A stretch of 64,000 nt of DNA from NCBI GenBank assembly GCA_001898625.1, contig MKUP01000004.1:1-64000 (forward strand), written 5' to 3'. The notes beneath the pieces were generated by a model. The model searched no databases. It worked only from the letters and a program-made list of their open reading frames with translations, and was not told the DNA's origin. Position numbers and translations under genes: made by a program. Every line of letters begins with the position of its first letter. Position 1 is the first letter of the stretch. Positions 25,997 to 34,667 of this stretch are shown in pieces. This stretch comes from Burkholderiales bacterium 67-32 (GTDB taxonomy: Bacteria > Pseudomonadota > Gammaproteobacteria > Burkholderiales > Burkholderiaceae_B).

Positions 25997-27778
25997 ATGA
26001 GAATACTCGCCGAAAAGGGGCAATCGACCGCGCCCTCGGCCCGGTCCACGAATCATGGCATGCGCCAGGGCCGGGCGGCCGTGGCCGTGATGCTGCTGTC
26101 CGCCATGCTGGCCGCCTGTGGCGGCGGCAGCGGAGCCAAGCCGGCACCCGAAGCCGGCAAGGTATCCGGCGCCGTTACCTACGACTTCGTACCGGCCGTC
26201 AAGTCCAAGGGTCTGGACTACGCCGCTGCCCGTGCGCTGCCCGTACGTGGCGCGGTGGTGGAAGCCTTCAGCGCGACCGAGATCCTGGGCAGCACCGTGA
26301 CCGATGCCCAGGGCAAGTATTCCCTCGTGCTGCCTCCGGGCCGCGAGGTCAAGATACGGGTGCAGGCGCGCCTCTTGCGCGAAAGCAAGGAAGGCGCCTG
26401 GAGCGTGGCGATACGCGACAACACCAAGCCGGGCTACACGGCGGTTCCCACCAACGCGCCCATCTATGCCATGGAAAGCAAGTCGCTCTCCGTGCCCCAG
26501 GAAAGCATGGTCCTCGACCTGCATGCGGCCTCGGGCTGGACCGGCAGCAACGCCGCGGGCCAGTACGCCAGCGCCCGCGCGGCCGCGCCGTTCTCCGTGC
26601 TCGACCAGGCCTATGGCGCCATGCAGCGCTTCCTGGCCATCGCGCCGGACCTGAATTTTCCGCACCTGAACATCTACTGGAGCGAGAACAACGCGCCGTC
26701 CGAAGGCGAACCGAAGAACGGCGACATCGGCACCAGCCACTTCAATCCGGAAGGTCCCGCTCCCGGCCTGTACATCCTGGGCAAGGCCGACGTCGACACC
26801 GACGAATACGACACCGGCGTGCTGGTCCATGAATGGGGCCACTATTTCGAGGGCCGGATCTCCCGCTCGGACTCGGTGGGCGGCGCGCACGGCGAAGGCG
26901 ACAAGCTCGACATGCGCGTATCCTGGGGCGAAGGCTGGGGCAACGGGCTGGCCGGCATCGTACGCAACGATCCCATCTACATCGACACCTCGGGCCAGAA
27001 GCAGCAGGACAGCTTCTCCTTCGACGTCAGCGCCCTGCCCGCACCGCCCAACGACGCCGCCTGGTACAACGAAGCGGCGATGCAGTATTTCATCTACCAG
27101 CTGGCTCAGCAGCCCGGCGGCTTCGAGACGACGATCTCCATTCTGCGCAACGAGCAAAAGCTCACGCCGGCCTTCACCAGCATCTTCCCGTTCGGTACCG
27201 CCCTGGCCAAGCGCCTGACCGACGCCACCGTGATCGGCAAGGTGAACACGCTGCTGACCTCGGTCGGCACGCCTACGCTGAACGAGCTGGACGACTGGGG
27301 CGGCCCCGCCTCCTATACGATTCCGACCGTGCCGGCGGAGATCGCCAAGCCCTACGTCCGCTTCGATGCGCCCGCCGCCGGAGCCCCCGCCGCCACGCAA
27401 CAGGTATGCGTATCCAACATGCTGGGCGGGGAATACAACAAGCTGGACCAGGGCCGCTTCCTGCGGCTCGAAGTCCCGAGCGCGGGCACCTACCGGCTGA
27501 GCGCGACCCTGGTCTCGCCCCCGGCTCTCGTGACCAAGGCCCACTTGTGGCTGTCGCGCCAGGGTGTAAAGATCCAGGAAGACGACGAAGCGGTCGAGGG
27601 CGCGCTGGAAGCCGGCACCTATACCGCCTTCCTGGTGGATACTGCCCTGACCAACGGCGACGACGATGAGGACGAGGATGGCAGTTCCGCGCCCGCCCCC
27701 GGCCCAACCCCGGTCCCCGCCAACACCCGTGTCTGCTACCAGGTGAGTCTCGAACGTACTTCCGCAGGAGCTCTGTAA
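25997..27778 (+). CDS. Lipoprotein metalloprotease with HEWGH zinc site
   Basis: 593 residues. The lipobox MLAAC places the acylated Cys at residue 41. Residues 55-125 look like a carboxypeptidase-regulatory/Ig-like domain (VRGAVVEAFSATEILGSTV, DAQGKYSLVLPPGREV). H278-E279-x2-H282 (VLVHEWGHYFEG) is a gluzincin-type HExxH; WGEGWGNGLAG follows. The C-terminus has an acidic run (DDDEDEDG) and a Pro-rich linker. It is probably an envelope or surface protease. If the ATG at residue 22 is the start, the signal peptide would be a standard 20 residues. TAATG couples it to the next gene. Confidence 0.65.
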   Translation: MRILAEKGQSTAPSARSTNHGMRQGRAAVAVMLLSAMLAACGGGSGAKPAPEAGKVSGAVTYDFVPAVKSKGLDYAAARALPVRGAVVEAFSATEILGSTVTDAQGKYSLVLPPGREVKIRVQARLLRESKEGAWSVAIRDNTKPGYTAVPTNAPIYAMESKSLSVPQESMVLDLHAASGWTGSNAAGQYASARAAAPFSVLDQAYGAMQRFLAIAPDLNFPHLNIYWSENNAPSEGEPKNGDIGTSHFNPEGPAPGLYILGKADVDTDEYDTGVLVHEWGHYFEGRISRSDSVGGAHGEGDKLDMRVSWGEGWGNGLAGIVRNDPIYIDTSGQKQQDSFSFDVSALPAPPNDAAWYNEAAMQYFIYQLAQQPGGFETTISILRNEQKLTPAFTSIFPFGTALAKRLTDATVIGKVNTLLTSVGTPTLNELDDWGGPASYTIPTVPAEIAKPYVRFDAPAAGAPAATQQVCVSNMLGGEYNKLDQGRFLRLEVPSAGTYRLSATLVSPPALVTKAHLWLSRQGVKIQEDDEAVEGALEAGTYTAFLVDTALTNGDDDEDEDGSSAPAPGPTPVPANTRVCYQVSLERTSAGAL

Positions 27779-28362
27779 TGCGCCCGCCTCTGAACATCCC
27801 CGCCGTGCGCGCCCGCGCGCCGCGCGCCGCCGTCACCCGCCTGGCCGTCCTGCTGGCGGCCGCCCTTCCCATTCTTCCCGCCTGCGCCCATGAAGCCCGG
27901 CAGGCGCCTGCCGCGACGGCCGCGGCCACCGGCGCCAACGCCTTCGTGGCACGGCCCGGCAAGCCCGGCGACGTCGTTGCCGTCTCGGTCCGCGCGCCGT
28001 CGGCGCCGCTGGCCACCGGCCCCACCTCCGTGGGCCTGTCGCTGCGCGGATCGCCGGGCGTGACCCAGGTGGAACTGAAGTATGGCGTCGAAGGCGCGGT
28101 GCGCGTGGACGCGGCCTCGCCTACCATCGTCCCGCTGGATGCCCAGCGGCGCGCCGTGGTCGAGGTGCCCGTCACCGTGCTGGGCACGGGCGTGCACTAC
28201 CTGAACGTGTACGTCACGGCCAACGGGCGGCACAGTGCCTTCTCGGTGCGCCTGGACGCCGGCCAGGCCGCCACCCAGAACCGCAAGCAGTCCGCGCCCG
28301 ACCAGGGCGGCTTCGTCGTGCTGCCGGCGCAGGAAACCCGCTCCGGCGGGACCGCGCAATAG
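27778..28362 (+). CDS. Secreted or lipoprotein partner of the metalloprotease, unknown function
   Basis: 194 residues, not recognised. A signal peptide ends at ALPILPAC (Cys36), a possible lipobox. The remainder is a beta-rich domain (VGLSLRGSPGVTQVELKYG, VVEVPVTVLGTGVHYLNVYV) resembling an Ig-like or presenilin-type envelope fold, with a polar tail. Its ATG overlaps the protease stop codon by one base, so the two are made together and may form a complex, the small protein acting as chaperone, inhibitor or anchor. Confidence 0.6.
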   Translation: MRPPLNIPAVRARAPRAAVTRLAVLLAAALPILPACAHEARQAPAATAAATGANAFVARPGKPGDVVAVSVRAPSAPLATGPTSVGLSLRGSPGVTQVELKYGVEGAVRVDAASPTIVPLDAQRRAVVEVPVTVLGTGVHYLNVYVTANGRHSAFSVRLDAGQAATQNRKQSAPDQGGFVVLPAQETRSGGTAQ

Positions 28363-28373
28363 CCCTGCCCCCC

Positions 28374-28431
28374 GGGCGGCGCGTCCGCGCCGCCCCTCAC
28401 GCGCGCCGGCCGGGCGCCATGCCCGGCCGGC
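28374..28431. terminator. Two tandem GC-rich hairpins between convergent genes
   Basis: First stem GGGCGGCGCG / CGCGCCGCCC (28374-28395), second stem GCCGGCCGGGC / GCCCGGCCGGC (28405-28431, five-base loop). Both lie in the 79-base gap between convergent stops, so they probably act as a bidirectional terminator, though no T-tract follows. Confidence 0.5.
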
Positions 28432-28441
28432 CGCGCAACGC

Positions 28442-29437
28442 TCAATCCACCTGCACGCCCAGCATCTTCGCGAGCTCGCCCTGGCGCCGGTATTCCTTGT
28501 GCACGAAATCGGCGAACTCGCGGCGGGTCATCGGCGAGTTGATCGAGCCGCGCTCCTCCATGGAACGCTCGAACGCCGGATCGCTCAACACCGCGTTCAC
28601 CGCCTGGTGCAGGCGATCCAGCCTTTCGGGCGGCGTCCCCTTGGGCACGAACAGGCCATCCCAGGCGAACAGCTCATACCCGGGCACCCCGCTCTCGGAC
28701 AACGTGGGCGCCTCCGGCAGCGTGGGAATGCGCTGCGGCGTCGACACGGCCAGCACCTTGATCTGCTTGCTCTTGGCCAGCGGCACCAGGTATGGCGCCA
28801 CGTCGATCATGAAAGACACGCGGCCCGACCGCACGTCGGTCGATGCCGGCGCGCCGCCCTTGTAGGGCACGTGCGTGAGGTCGATCTTCGCCATCTGCTG
28901 CAGCAGGCCACAGGCCATGTGCGAGGCCGTGCCATTGCCCGCCGAGGCGCAGGTCAGTTCGCCCGGATGCTTCTTCGCATAACCGATCAGTTCCTGCGCG
29001 GAATTGAACGGCGAATCGGGGCTGACGAACATCACCATCGAGATGACCGAAAAGCGCGCGACCGCTTCGAAATCGTCCGGGGCATAGCCCACCGACTTGT
29101 ACAGCCAGTGGTTGGTCGCCATCGTGCCGTTCGTGCCGAACACCACCGTCTGCCCGTCCGGGGTGGCGCGGGCGCCGGCAGCCGTGCCGATATTGCCGCC
29201 CGCGCCGGCCCGGTTGTCGATGATGATGGGCTGGCGCAGCTGCTTTTCCATTTCCCGCGCGTACAGCCTGGCCAGCGTATCGCCCCCGCCGCCCGCGACG
29301 AAAGGCACGATCATGGTCAGTGGGCGCTGGGGCCAGTCGGAAGCGCCGGCCGCCGCGGCGGCACCCGACACGGTCGCGGCCAGCAGGGCCAGGGTGCCGA
29401 GGATGCGGGCCGGCTTCCCGTTCTTTTTCACATGCAT
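28442..29437 (-). CDS. Bug-family tricarboxylate transporter receptor
   Basis: 331 residues, signal peptide about 1-30 (LALLAATVSGAAAAAG). Bug motifs: WPQRPLTMIVPFVAGGGGDT, IIIDNRAGAGGNIGTAAGAR and SAGNGTASHMACGLLQQM. It lies 35 bases after the M29/NicX-like gene in the same direction, so it likely binds that enzyme's substrate or a precursor. Start at 29437, with a purine-rich AGGAGACA upstream. Confidence 0.9.
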   Translation of the reverse strand: MHVKKNGKPARILGTLALLAATVSGAAAAAGASDWPQRPLTMIVPFVAGGGGDTLARLYAREMEKQLRQPIIIDNRAGAGGNIGTAAGARATPDGQTVVFGTNGTMATNHWLYKSVGYAPDDFEAVARFSVISMVMFVSPDSPFNSAQELIGYAKKHPGELTCASAGNGTASHMACGLLQQMAKIDLTHVPYKGGAPASTDVRSGRVSFMIDVAPYLVPLAKSKQIKVLAVSTPQRIPTLPEAPTLSESGVPGYELFAWDGLFVPKGTPPERLDRLHQAVNAVLSDPAFERSMEERGSINSPMTRREFADFVHKEYRRQGELAKMLGVQVD

Positions 29438-29472
29438 GCTTGTCTCCTGTTGTGTTTTCGGATCCGGCCAGG

Positions 29473-30630
29473 TCAATCCACGCCTGCCTCGAGCAACTCG
29501 ACCGGATCGCCGTAGCGGGCCGCGATCCCCACGACCTCGGGATCGCGCAGCGCGCACAGGAAGCCCCGGTCGATCAGCGTGTTGGGCCCAGCCGTGACGG
29601 TGGCGTCCAGGCAGACCAGATCCATGTGCACCGGCGGCTCTTCCCAGTCAGGCAGCACGCGCCGGATGTAGTCGCTCGGCTTGGCCAGGTCGATGCCGAA
29701 ATGCAGCGCGCCCGGCGCATTCGAGCCGGCGGGATAAATGGTGTGGCGCGGCGCCTTGGGATTGAAGCCGCAGCCGCCGCCCTCGATCATCCGGCCGCCC
29801 ACCAGCATGTCGCGCAGGATGTCCGCTTCCGCGGAGCCGCCTTCGACCGCGCTGACGTACTCGCCCTCGAAACGCACGGCGATGCGTTCCTCGAAGGGCC
29901 GGGCAAAGCCCACGGCCCACTGCGGATAGATCACGCCCGACATCGGCGTCTTGACGGCATGGTCGTTGCGCACCGACGTCCGGTCCCACAGGTTGGGACC
30001 ATGGGTGGGCAGGTAGTGCACGTAGCAGCCGGGCTCCTCGGCCGTCGTCACGCCGCGCCAGCGGTTCGACGACAGCATCGTGTCGCGCGTTTCCGGCGTG
30101 AAGCCGATGCGGAAATCGGTCCCGCGCGCATCGGTGAAATGCAGGTCGAAATCCCGGCCCTTGGGATAGCGGCCGGCCGTGGCCCGGCACAGCGCCCCGA
30201 CGATCTCGCTCGGGAAACGCGCCTGTGGCGTATGCAGCAGGTCGAGATTGCGGAAATAGGTGATCTTCACCCAGCGCTGCCCTTTCTTGCGCATCGCGAT
30301 GCAGAACGGGTCCTCGATCGAACAGAACCAGGTGGACACGACGAAGTCCGCCTGCTCCAGCAAGCCTTTGACGGGCTCCGGCACCTCGGTCACGCGCGAG
30401 TCGGGCTCGGTATAGACGCGCACCTGCGCGCCGCGCGCCTTGGCCAGCCCCACCACCGCATCGACCACCCGGGTGTCGAGCAACTGGTCGGTCAGCATCA
30501 GCACACGTTCGCCCGGCCGGATGGCGAACACCTTGGCGAAGTTGTCCAGCGCCTGGAAGAAATGCTTGGTCTGCACCACGGAGTCGGCCAGCGCAGGCGG
30601 CAGGCCCACGAAGGCGGAAGATGGAATCAT
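29473..30630 (-). CDS. M29-aminopeptidase-like protein related to NicX (2,5-dihydroxypyridine 5,6-dioxygenase)
   Basis: 385 residues. The N-terminal region (FAIRPGERVLMLTDQLLD, AVVGLAKARGAQVRVYTEPD) is the M29/aminopeptidase T-like fold that NicX shares. EGGSAEADILRDML, GCGFNPKAPRHTIYPAGS and H335-x-D337 in PPVHMDL match the order of NicX motifs, where an HxD pair binds Fe(II). From memory, the first NicX iron His (in SHIGWG) aligns with GGCG here, so metal ligation may differ. GAGGA precedes the ATG. With Bug and GntR neighbours a ring-opening or hydrolytic catabolic role is more likely than peptide cleavage. Confidence 0.6.
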   Translation of the reverse strand: MIPSSAFVGLPPALADSVVQTKHFFQALDNFAKVFAIRPGERVLMLTDQLLDTRVVDAVVGLAKARGAQVRVYTEPDSRVTEVPEPVKGLLEQADFVVSTWFCSIEDPFCIAMRKKGQRWVKITYFRNLDLLHTPQARFPSEIVGALCRATAGRYPKGRDFDLHFTDARGTDFRIGFTPETRDTMLSSNRWRGVTTAEEPGCYVHYLPTHGPNLWDRTSVRNDHAVKTPMSGVIYPQWAVGFARPFEERIAVRFEGEYVSAVEGGSAEADILRDMLVGGRMIEGGGCGFNPKAPRHTIYPAGSNAPGALHFGIDLAKPSDYIRRVLPDWEEPPVHMDLVCLDATVTAGPNTLIDRGFLCALRDPEVVGIAARYGDPVELLEAGVD

Positions 30631-30661
30631 GGCTTCCTCTTTCTTAGAGCTATAATTAAAA

Positions 30662-30726
30662 TGCATGCAAATTATTGGTTAATTCTCTTTTTTATTCAAT
30701 ATCAATCTATTTTTGCATGCAAATTA
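30662..30726. promoter_or_regulatory. Pair of 13-base direct repeats, likely GntR operators
   Basis: TGCATGCAAATTA occurs at 30662-30674 and 30714-30726, 52 bases apart (about five helical turns). The second copy lies in the 12-base palindrome TTTGCATGCAAA. They occupy an AT-rich gap between the divergent NicX-like and GntR genes; same-face spacing suggests cooperative binding or looping by the GntR regulator. Confidence 0.55.
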
Positions 30727-30788
30727 GCATAATCCTGGCTTAGCGGTTACTATCCCCGCACACAGGACTACGACGCTCGCCCCGGCAG

Positions 30789-31505
30789 ATGGCCACTCAA
30801 ATACACACGGTCGCAGGCGAACTGCGCCGACGCATCATGTCCGGCGCCTACCCGCCCGGCGAACGGCTGGTCGAATTGCAGCTCGCGGCGGACCTGGGCG
30901 TCTCGCGCACCCCCATCCGCCTCGCGTTCGAGGAACTGGTCAAGGAAGGCTTGCTGGAGCGGCTACCGACCCGCGGCTTCCGGGTCAAGGCCGTGGACCT
31001 CGACGACCTCGCCAACGCCCTGGACGTGCGCGGCACGCTGGAAGGCATGGCGGCACGGCTGGTGGCCGAGCAAGGCGCGCGGCCGGAAGTGGCGCAGGCG
31101 CTGCGCGACTGCGTGGAGGAAGGCTGGAGCCTGCTGGAGGATGCGGCCGCCGACGGCTATCGCGTGGAAACGCCCCGGTGGTCCGCCATGAACGAGAAAT
31201 TCCACGCCGTGCTGATCCAGGCCGCCGGCAATCCGCCGCTGGCCACTGCGCTGGCGCACGTCTCGCAGATCCCGCTGGTGGGCGCGGCTGTGCTGGGCCT
31301 GGGCCTGGACGACACCATGCCGCAGCCCGAGTACGCCTACATCCACCGCGCCCAGCAGGACCACGACGACATCGTCGCGGCCATCGAACTAGGGGAAGGC
31401 GCGCGCGCCGAAGGCCTGATGCGCGAACACGTCCGCCGCAGCCGCGACAACAAGCGCCGCATCTACCAGCTCCGCATCGACGCCCTGCGCCAGCCGGCCG
31501 GGTAA
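30789..31505 (+). CDS. GntR-family (FCD domain) transcriptional regulator
   Basis: 238 residues. Winged helix at about 8-72 (LRRRIMSGAYPPGERLVELQ, GVSRTPIRLAFEELVKEGLLER), then the FCD domain (LDVRGTLEGMAARLVAEQG; DHDDIVAAIELGEGARAEGLMREH). It is divergent from the NicX-like/Bug operon and presumably represses it through the repeats at 30662-30726. No strong ribosome site precedes the ATG. Confidence 0.88.
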   Translation: MATQIHTVAGELRRRIMSGAYPPGERLVELQLAADLGVSRTPIRLAFEELVKEGLLERLPTRGFRVKAVDLDDLANALDVRGTLEGMAARLVAEQGARPEVAQALRDCVEEGWSLLEDAAADGYRVETPRWSAMNEKFHAVLIQAAGNPPLATALAHVSQIPLVGAAVLGLGLDDTMPQPEYAYIHRAQQDHDDIVAAIELGEGARAEGLMREHVRRSRDNKRRIYQLRIDALRQPAG

Positions 31506-31565
31506 GGACACGGCGCGGCCGCTACAATAGAGCCCATTGCAAACTATCGCGGAACAGGTGGTCAC

Positions 31566-31838
31566 ATGGCTCGCATGATCTATTGCGTCAAGCTCAAGAA
31601 AGAAGCCGAAGGTCTGGACTTCCCCCCCTACCCGGGCGAACTCGGCACCAAGATCTGGCAAAGCATTTCCAAAGAGGCCTGGCACGAGTGGGTCCAGACC
31701 CAGACCCGCCTCGTCAACGAAAACCGCCTGAACCTGGCCGACGCCCGCGCCCGCAAATACCTGCAACAGCAAATGCAGCGCTACCTGTTCGAAGACGGCA
31801 ACGTCGAGGCTCAAGGCTACGTGCCGCCCTCCGCCTGA
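31566..31838 (+). CDS. yggX: Fe(II) trafficking / oxidative damage protection protein
   Basis: 90 residues, the standard YggX length. The N-terminus [19 protein letters not shown] has the conserved Cys7; [19 protein letters not shown] and [16 protein letters not shown] match the family. YggX protects Fe-S enzymes from oxidative damage. TACAAT at 31523-31528 could be its -10. Its stop lies only four bases from the stop of the convergent unknown gene. Confidence 0.93.
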   Translation: MARMIYCVKLKKEAEGLDFPPYPGELGTKIWQSISKEAWHEWVQTQTRLVNENRLNLADARARKYLQQQMQRYLFEDGNVEAQGYVPPSA

Positions 31839-31842
31839 CGCA

Positions 31843-33732
31843 TCAGCGCGACGGGGGCGATGCGGATACCGCCAGCAATCTTGCTGCGGCCACCGCGGCC
31901 AGGTCGTCGAGCGCCGGGCCCAAAGCCGGGTACCGTTTGGTCATGGGCGGCATTTGCGTGCGGAGCAATCCGCACGCCGACGGCACCCGGTCTTCGTCCA
32001 TTTGCTCGAAGGCTTCGCCCATCCGTTCCAACAACTGCACCGTATCGGCTTGTTCCAGGTCGAGGATCTCCCAGGGCTTGAAGCGGGGCGAATCCAGCCA
32101 ACCCTCAATCACGGCGTGCGCATTCGACGTATCGATGGCTTCCAGCGCCATTACCCCTTGCGCGAACGCCCCCGCATGCTCCGTCGATGACTGGGCGCTC
32201 AGCCTTCTGGCCGCACCGACGATGGCGGACAGTGTCGAGGGCCTGAGTTCCCAGCCTCTGCGTTCGCTCAAACGGCCCAGGGTCTTCAATTCGAAATCGA
32301 TCGTATTCCTGGCCTGCAAGGACGCCGTTGCCCGGCGTGCGTCCCGGCGGATCGATGCATTCAGCTGCGGCGCCCGTGTGAAGATATTGGGCTCCGTCTC
32401 CCACCGGTATCCGTCGGCCCGCTTCCTGCGGAAAACCTCTTTCAAGGCATCCACCGAAGCCTCGAAGTACGCCAGGACGGTCTCGTCGGACCGCAGTTTC
32501 CCGGCCACCAGCGGAATGCTTGCCGCGGTCAGGGACCTTTGGCTGCCGGAGGACGTGTCGACCGTTCTCATCGCTCTGTCGGCGGAAACGTCGTAGGCGT
32601 CCTCATCCAGTACCGGGATCCTGAGGTCCGCATCCCCGATCCAGCCATCCACGCGAATGCGTGCCTCGTCGCCGAGATACAGGTCATAGGCATGCACTTT
32701 CCCCCAGCGCACCGCGATCACGTCGTCGTCCTTGAGCTGCCCGCCGAACTCGCTCGCAATGGTCTGGGCCATCTCGGCGCAATAGAACGCCCCACCCACC
32801 CAACTGAACGCGGCATGGGCAACCGCGAGCGCCTGGTCGATGGCCGCCGGTTCGCTCACGCCGCGCTGCCGGAATGTCTCCAGGAAGCCTGGGGGCCAGC
32901 ACTCGCGCATGGCCTGGCGCACCGGTTCCGGCGCGCTGTCCTTGCTGACCCTGGCACCATAGCGAGACAGGTCCGGTAACAGGGCCCGGACCATCTTGCG
33001 CGCCAGGTCGCGCTGCACCAGGCCCCGGATCTCCGATTCGTAGTCGGTTCGCTCGATGTCTTGTCCGACGTTGGCCGCGCCGAACCGGGTCTTTTCGTCG
33101 CCTAGCACCTTCTCCAGGACATCCGTCGCCCGCTGCAAGGCCGCCTGGGTCTCTCCGTCGTGGATAGGGCGGCCTGTCAACGCCCGAAGATACTCATACG
33201 CGGCCAGGGAAATATTCCTGGGCGCAAGGCGCTCCCTCGTGGGCGGGTTCACGCTCATGGCGCGAACCAGGCTCTCCCGCTCGCGTCGCTCGTCCTGCTG
33301 TCGATCGGCCGAAACGGTCGGAGCGTGGGCTTGCTGCGCCCGGGTGTCGAACTCGACGCGAAAACCTTCGCCGGACGCCTCGCCCGCCATCCACTCCAAT
33401 TCATGCAGCCGATCGGTCCTCAGCGTCAGGCAAGGATGGGCCATACCGCCCCGCGGCGTGCAGGCGAATGTCCAGCCGTCCTGGTCCACCCTGGGCGCGA
33501 CGTCATAGGCTTGGTCGTCCTTGAGCCGGCCCAGCCATTCGAGTATCCGGGCATCCGACGGACCCGTCCCGCCACCGGCAAGCTTGCGCGGCTGGACTTT
33601 GATCGTGACCGGGCCGTGCTGGCGCGGCGTCAGGGAAAAGCGGAACGCGTGGCGCAAGTCCCGCGGCAGCCCCGCCTCGCCCGCGGAAGCGGAAAAGGCA
33701 GGATCGGAAAGGGAAGTCCTGGCTATGAACAC
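31843..33732 (-). CDS. Unrecognised 629-residue protein
   Basis: No family was recognised. No signal peptide or membrane segment is visible. The sequence is polar and mostly helical, with repeated Arg/Glu/Asp-rich stretches (QQDERRERESLVRAM, FRRKRADGYRWETEP). A WGKVHAYDLYLGDEARIRVD segment near residue 345 looks like a compact beta region. GTG start at 33732, with AAGGA upstream. It stands alone between yggX and phoU, and its codon use is less G+C-biased than its neighbours. A secreted effector, toxin or recently acquired gene are all possible; none is shown by sequence. Confidence 0.6.
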   Translation of the reverse strand: MFIARTSLSDPAFSASAGEAGLPRDLRHAFRFSLTPRQHGPVTIKVQPRKLAGGGTGPSDARILEWLGRLKDDQAYDVAPRVDQDGWTFACTPRGGMAHPCLTLRTDRLHELEWMAGEASGEGFRVEFDTRAQQAHAPTVSADRQQDERRERESLVRAMSVNPPTRERLAPRNISLAAYEYLRALTGRPIHDGETQAALQRATDVLEKVLGDEKTRFGAANVGQDIERTDYESEIRGLVQRDLARKMVRALLPDLSRYGARVSKDSAPEPVRQAMRECWPPGFLETFRQRGVSEPAAIDQALAVAHAAFSWVGGAFYCAEMAQTIASEFGGQLKDDDVIAVRWGKVHAYDLYLGDEARIRVDGWIGDADLRIPVLDEDAYDVSADRAMRTVDTSSGSQRSLTAASIPLVAGKLRSDETVLAYFEASVDALKEVFRRKRADGYRWETEPNIFTRAPQLNASIRRDARRATASLQARNTIDFELKTLGRLSERRGWELRPSTLSAIVGAARRLSAQSSTEHAGAFAQGVMALEAIDTSNAHAVIEGWLDSPRFKPWEILDLEQADTVQLLERMGEAFEQMDEDRVPSACGLLRTQMPPMTKRYPALGPALDDLAAVAAARLLAVSASPPSR

Positions 33733-33768
33733 GGGTCCGGAATCCTTGCTTCTCGTTCAATGAAAAAT

Positions 33769-33790
33769 GGGGCGACTCATGAGTCGCCCC
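33769..33790 (-). terminator. phoU terminator
   Basis: A perfect 22-base palindrome with arms GGGGCGACTCA and TGAGTCGCCCC, followed on the minus strand by ATTTTTCATTG. It lies 45 bases after the phoU stop and before the start of the unknown gene, so it ends the phoU transcript. Confidence 0.75.
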
Positions 33791-33835
33791 TGAACGATGC
33801 AAGGTTCCAGCGCCGGCGTCAGGCGGTCGCCGCGA

Positions 33836-34537
33836 TCACCCCGCCGCGGCTTCCCGCTCGACGTTGTCCACGCCCGTGTGGCGCACGTCGCGGCCCTTGA
33901 CCATGTAGACCACGAGTTCGCACATGTTCTTGGCATGGTCGCCGATGCGCTCCAGCGCCTTGGCGATGAACAGCAGTTCGATGGAACGCGAGATCTTGCG
34001 CGGGTCTTCGATCATGTAGGTGATCAACTGGCGGATCACCCCCTGCCACTCCGAGTCCACCGACTTGTCCTGGCGGACGACCTGGGCCGCGGCCTGCGCG
34101 TCCAGGCGGGCGAAGGCGTCCAGGGCCTTGCGCAGCATCGTGACCACCGTATTGGCCATGTGCCACAGCTCGACCGCTGGCATGTTGACGCGGCCGGCTT
34201 CGTGGATGAGCTTGGCCATGCGGGCGATCTTCTCGGCCTCGTCGCCGGCGCGCTCCATGTCGGTGATCATCTTGATGACCGTGATGATCATGCGCAGGTC
34301 GCCCGCGGTGGGCTGGCGCAGGGCCAGGATGTGGCTGCACGCCTCGTCCAGGTCCACCTCGAAGCGGTTGACCTCGGTATCGCGCACGATCACGCGCTCC
34401 AGCGCGGCGAGGTCGCCGTTGGCCAAGCCGTCGATGGCGCCGGTGATCTGGGATTCGACCAGGCCTCCCATCTGCAGGAAGCGCGACCGGACCTCCTCGA
34501 GTTCGGCGTCGTATTGTTTGTGGGTATGTTCAGTCAT
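33836..34537 (-). CDS. phoU: Phosphate signalling regulator PhoU
   Basis: 233 residues, the usual length. Two three-helix repeats carry the metal-binding motifs ERVIVRDTEVNRFEVDLDE and RAGDEAEKIARMAKLI, then ERIGDHAKNMCELVVYMVKG. PhoU couples the Pst transporter to PhoR/PhoB and restrains the Pho response. The pst genes are not adjacent; phoU is monocistronic with its own Pho-box-like site and terminator. Confidence 0.95.
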   Translation of the reverse strand: MTEHTHKQYDAELEEVRSRFLQMGGLVESQITGAIDGLANGDLAALERVIVRDTEVNRFEVDLDEACSHILALRQPTAGDLRMIITVIKMITDMERAGDEAEKIARMAKLIHEAGRVNMPAVELWHMANTVVTMLRKALDAFARLDAQAAAQVVRQDKSVDSEWQGVIRQLITYMIEDPRKISRSIELLFIAKALERIGDHAKNMCELVVYMVKGRDVRHTGVDNVEREAAAG

Positions 34538-34610
34538 GCCGGCTCCCAGCGGAAGAACAATGGGCCTGGCCGTTTGTACCCCGGCCGCATGGGCAATGCA
34601 TCGCGCAGTA

Positions 34611-34629
34611 TATGAACGTCATATGACAA
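34611..34629 (-). promoter_or_regulatory. Pho-box-like site upstream of phoU
   Basis: On the minus strand, TTGTCATATGACGTTCATA matches the 18-base Pho box consensus (CTGTCATAWAWCTGTCAY) at about 14 positions. It lies about 75 bases before phoU in the correct orientation. PhoB binding is inferred. Confidence 0.5.
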
Positions 34630-34667
34630 GAATATGTCTCGGCCGTTCGCCGCGCGGCGAATGTTGA

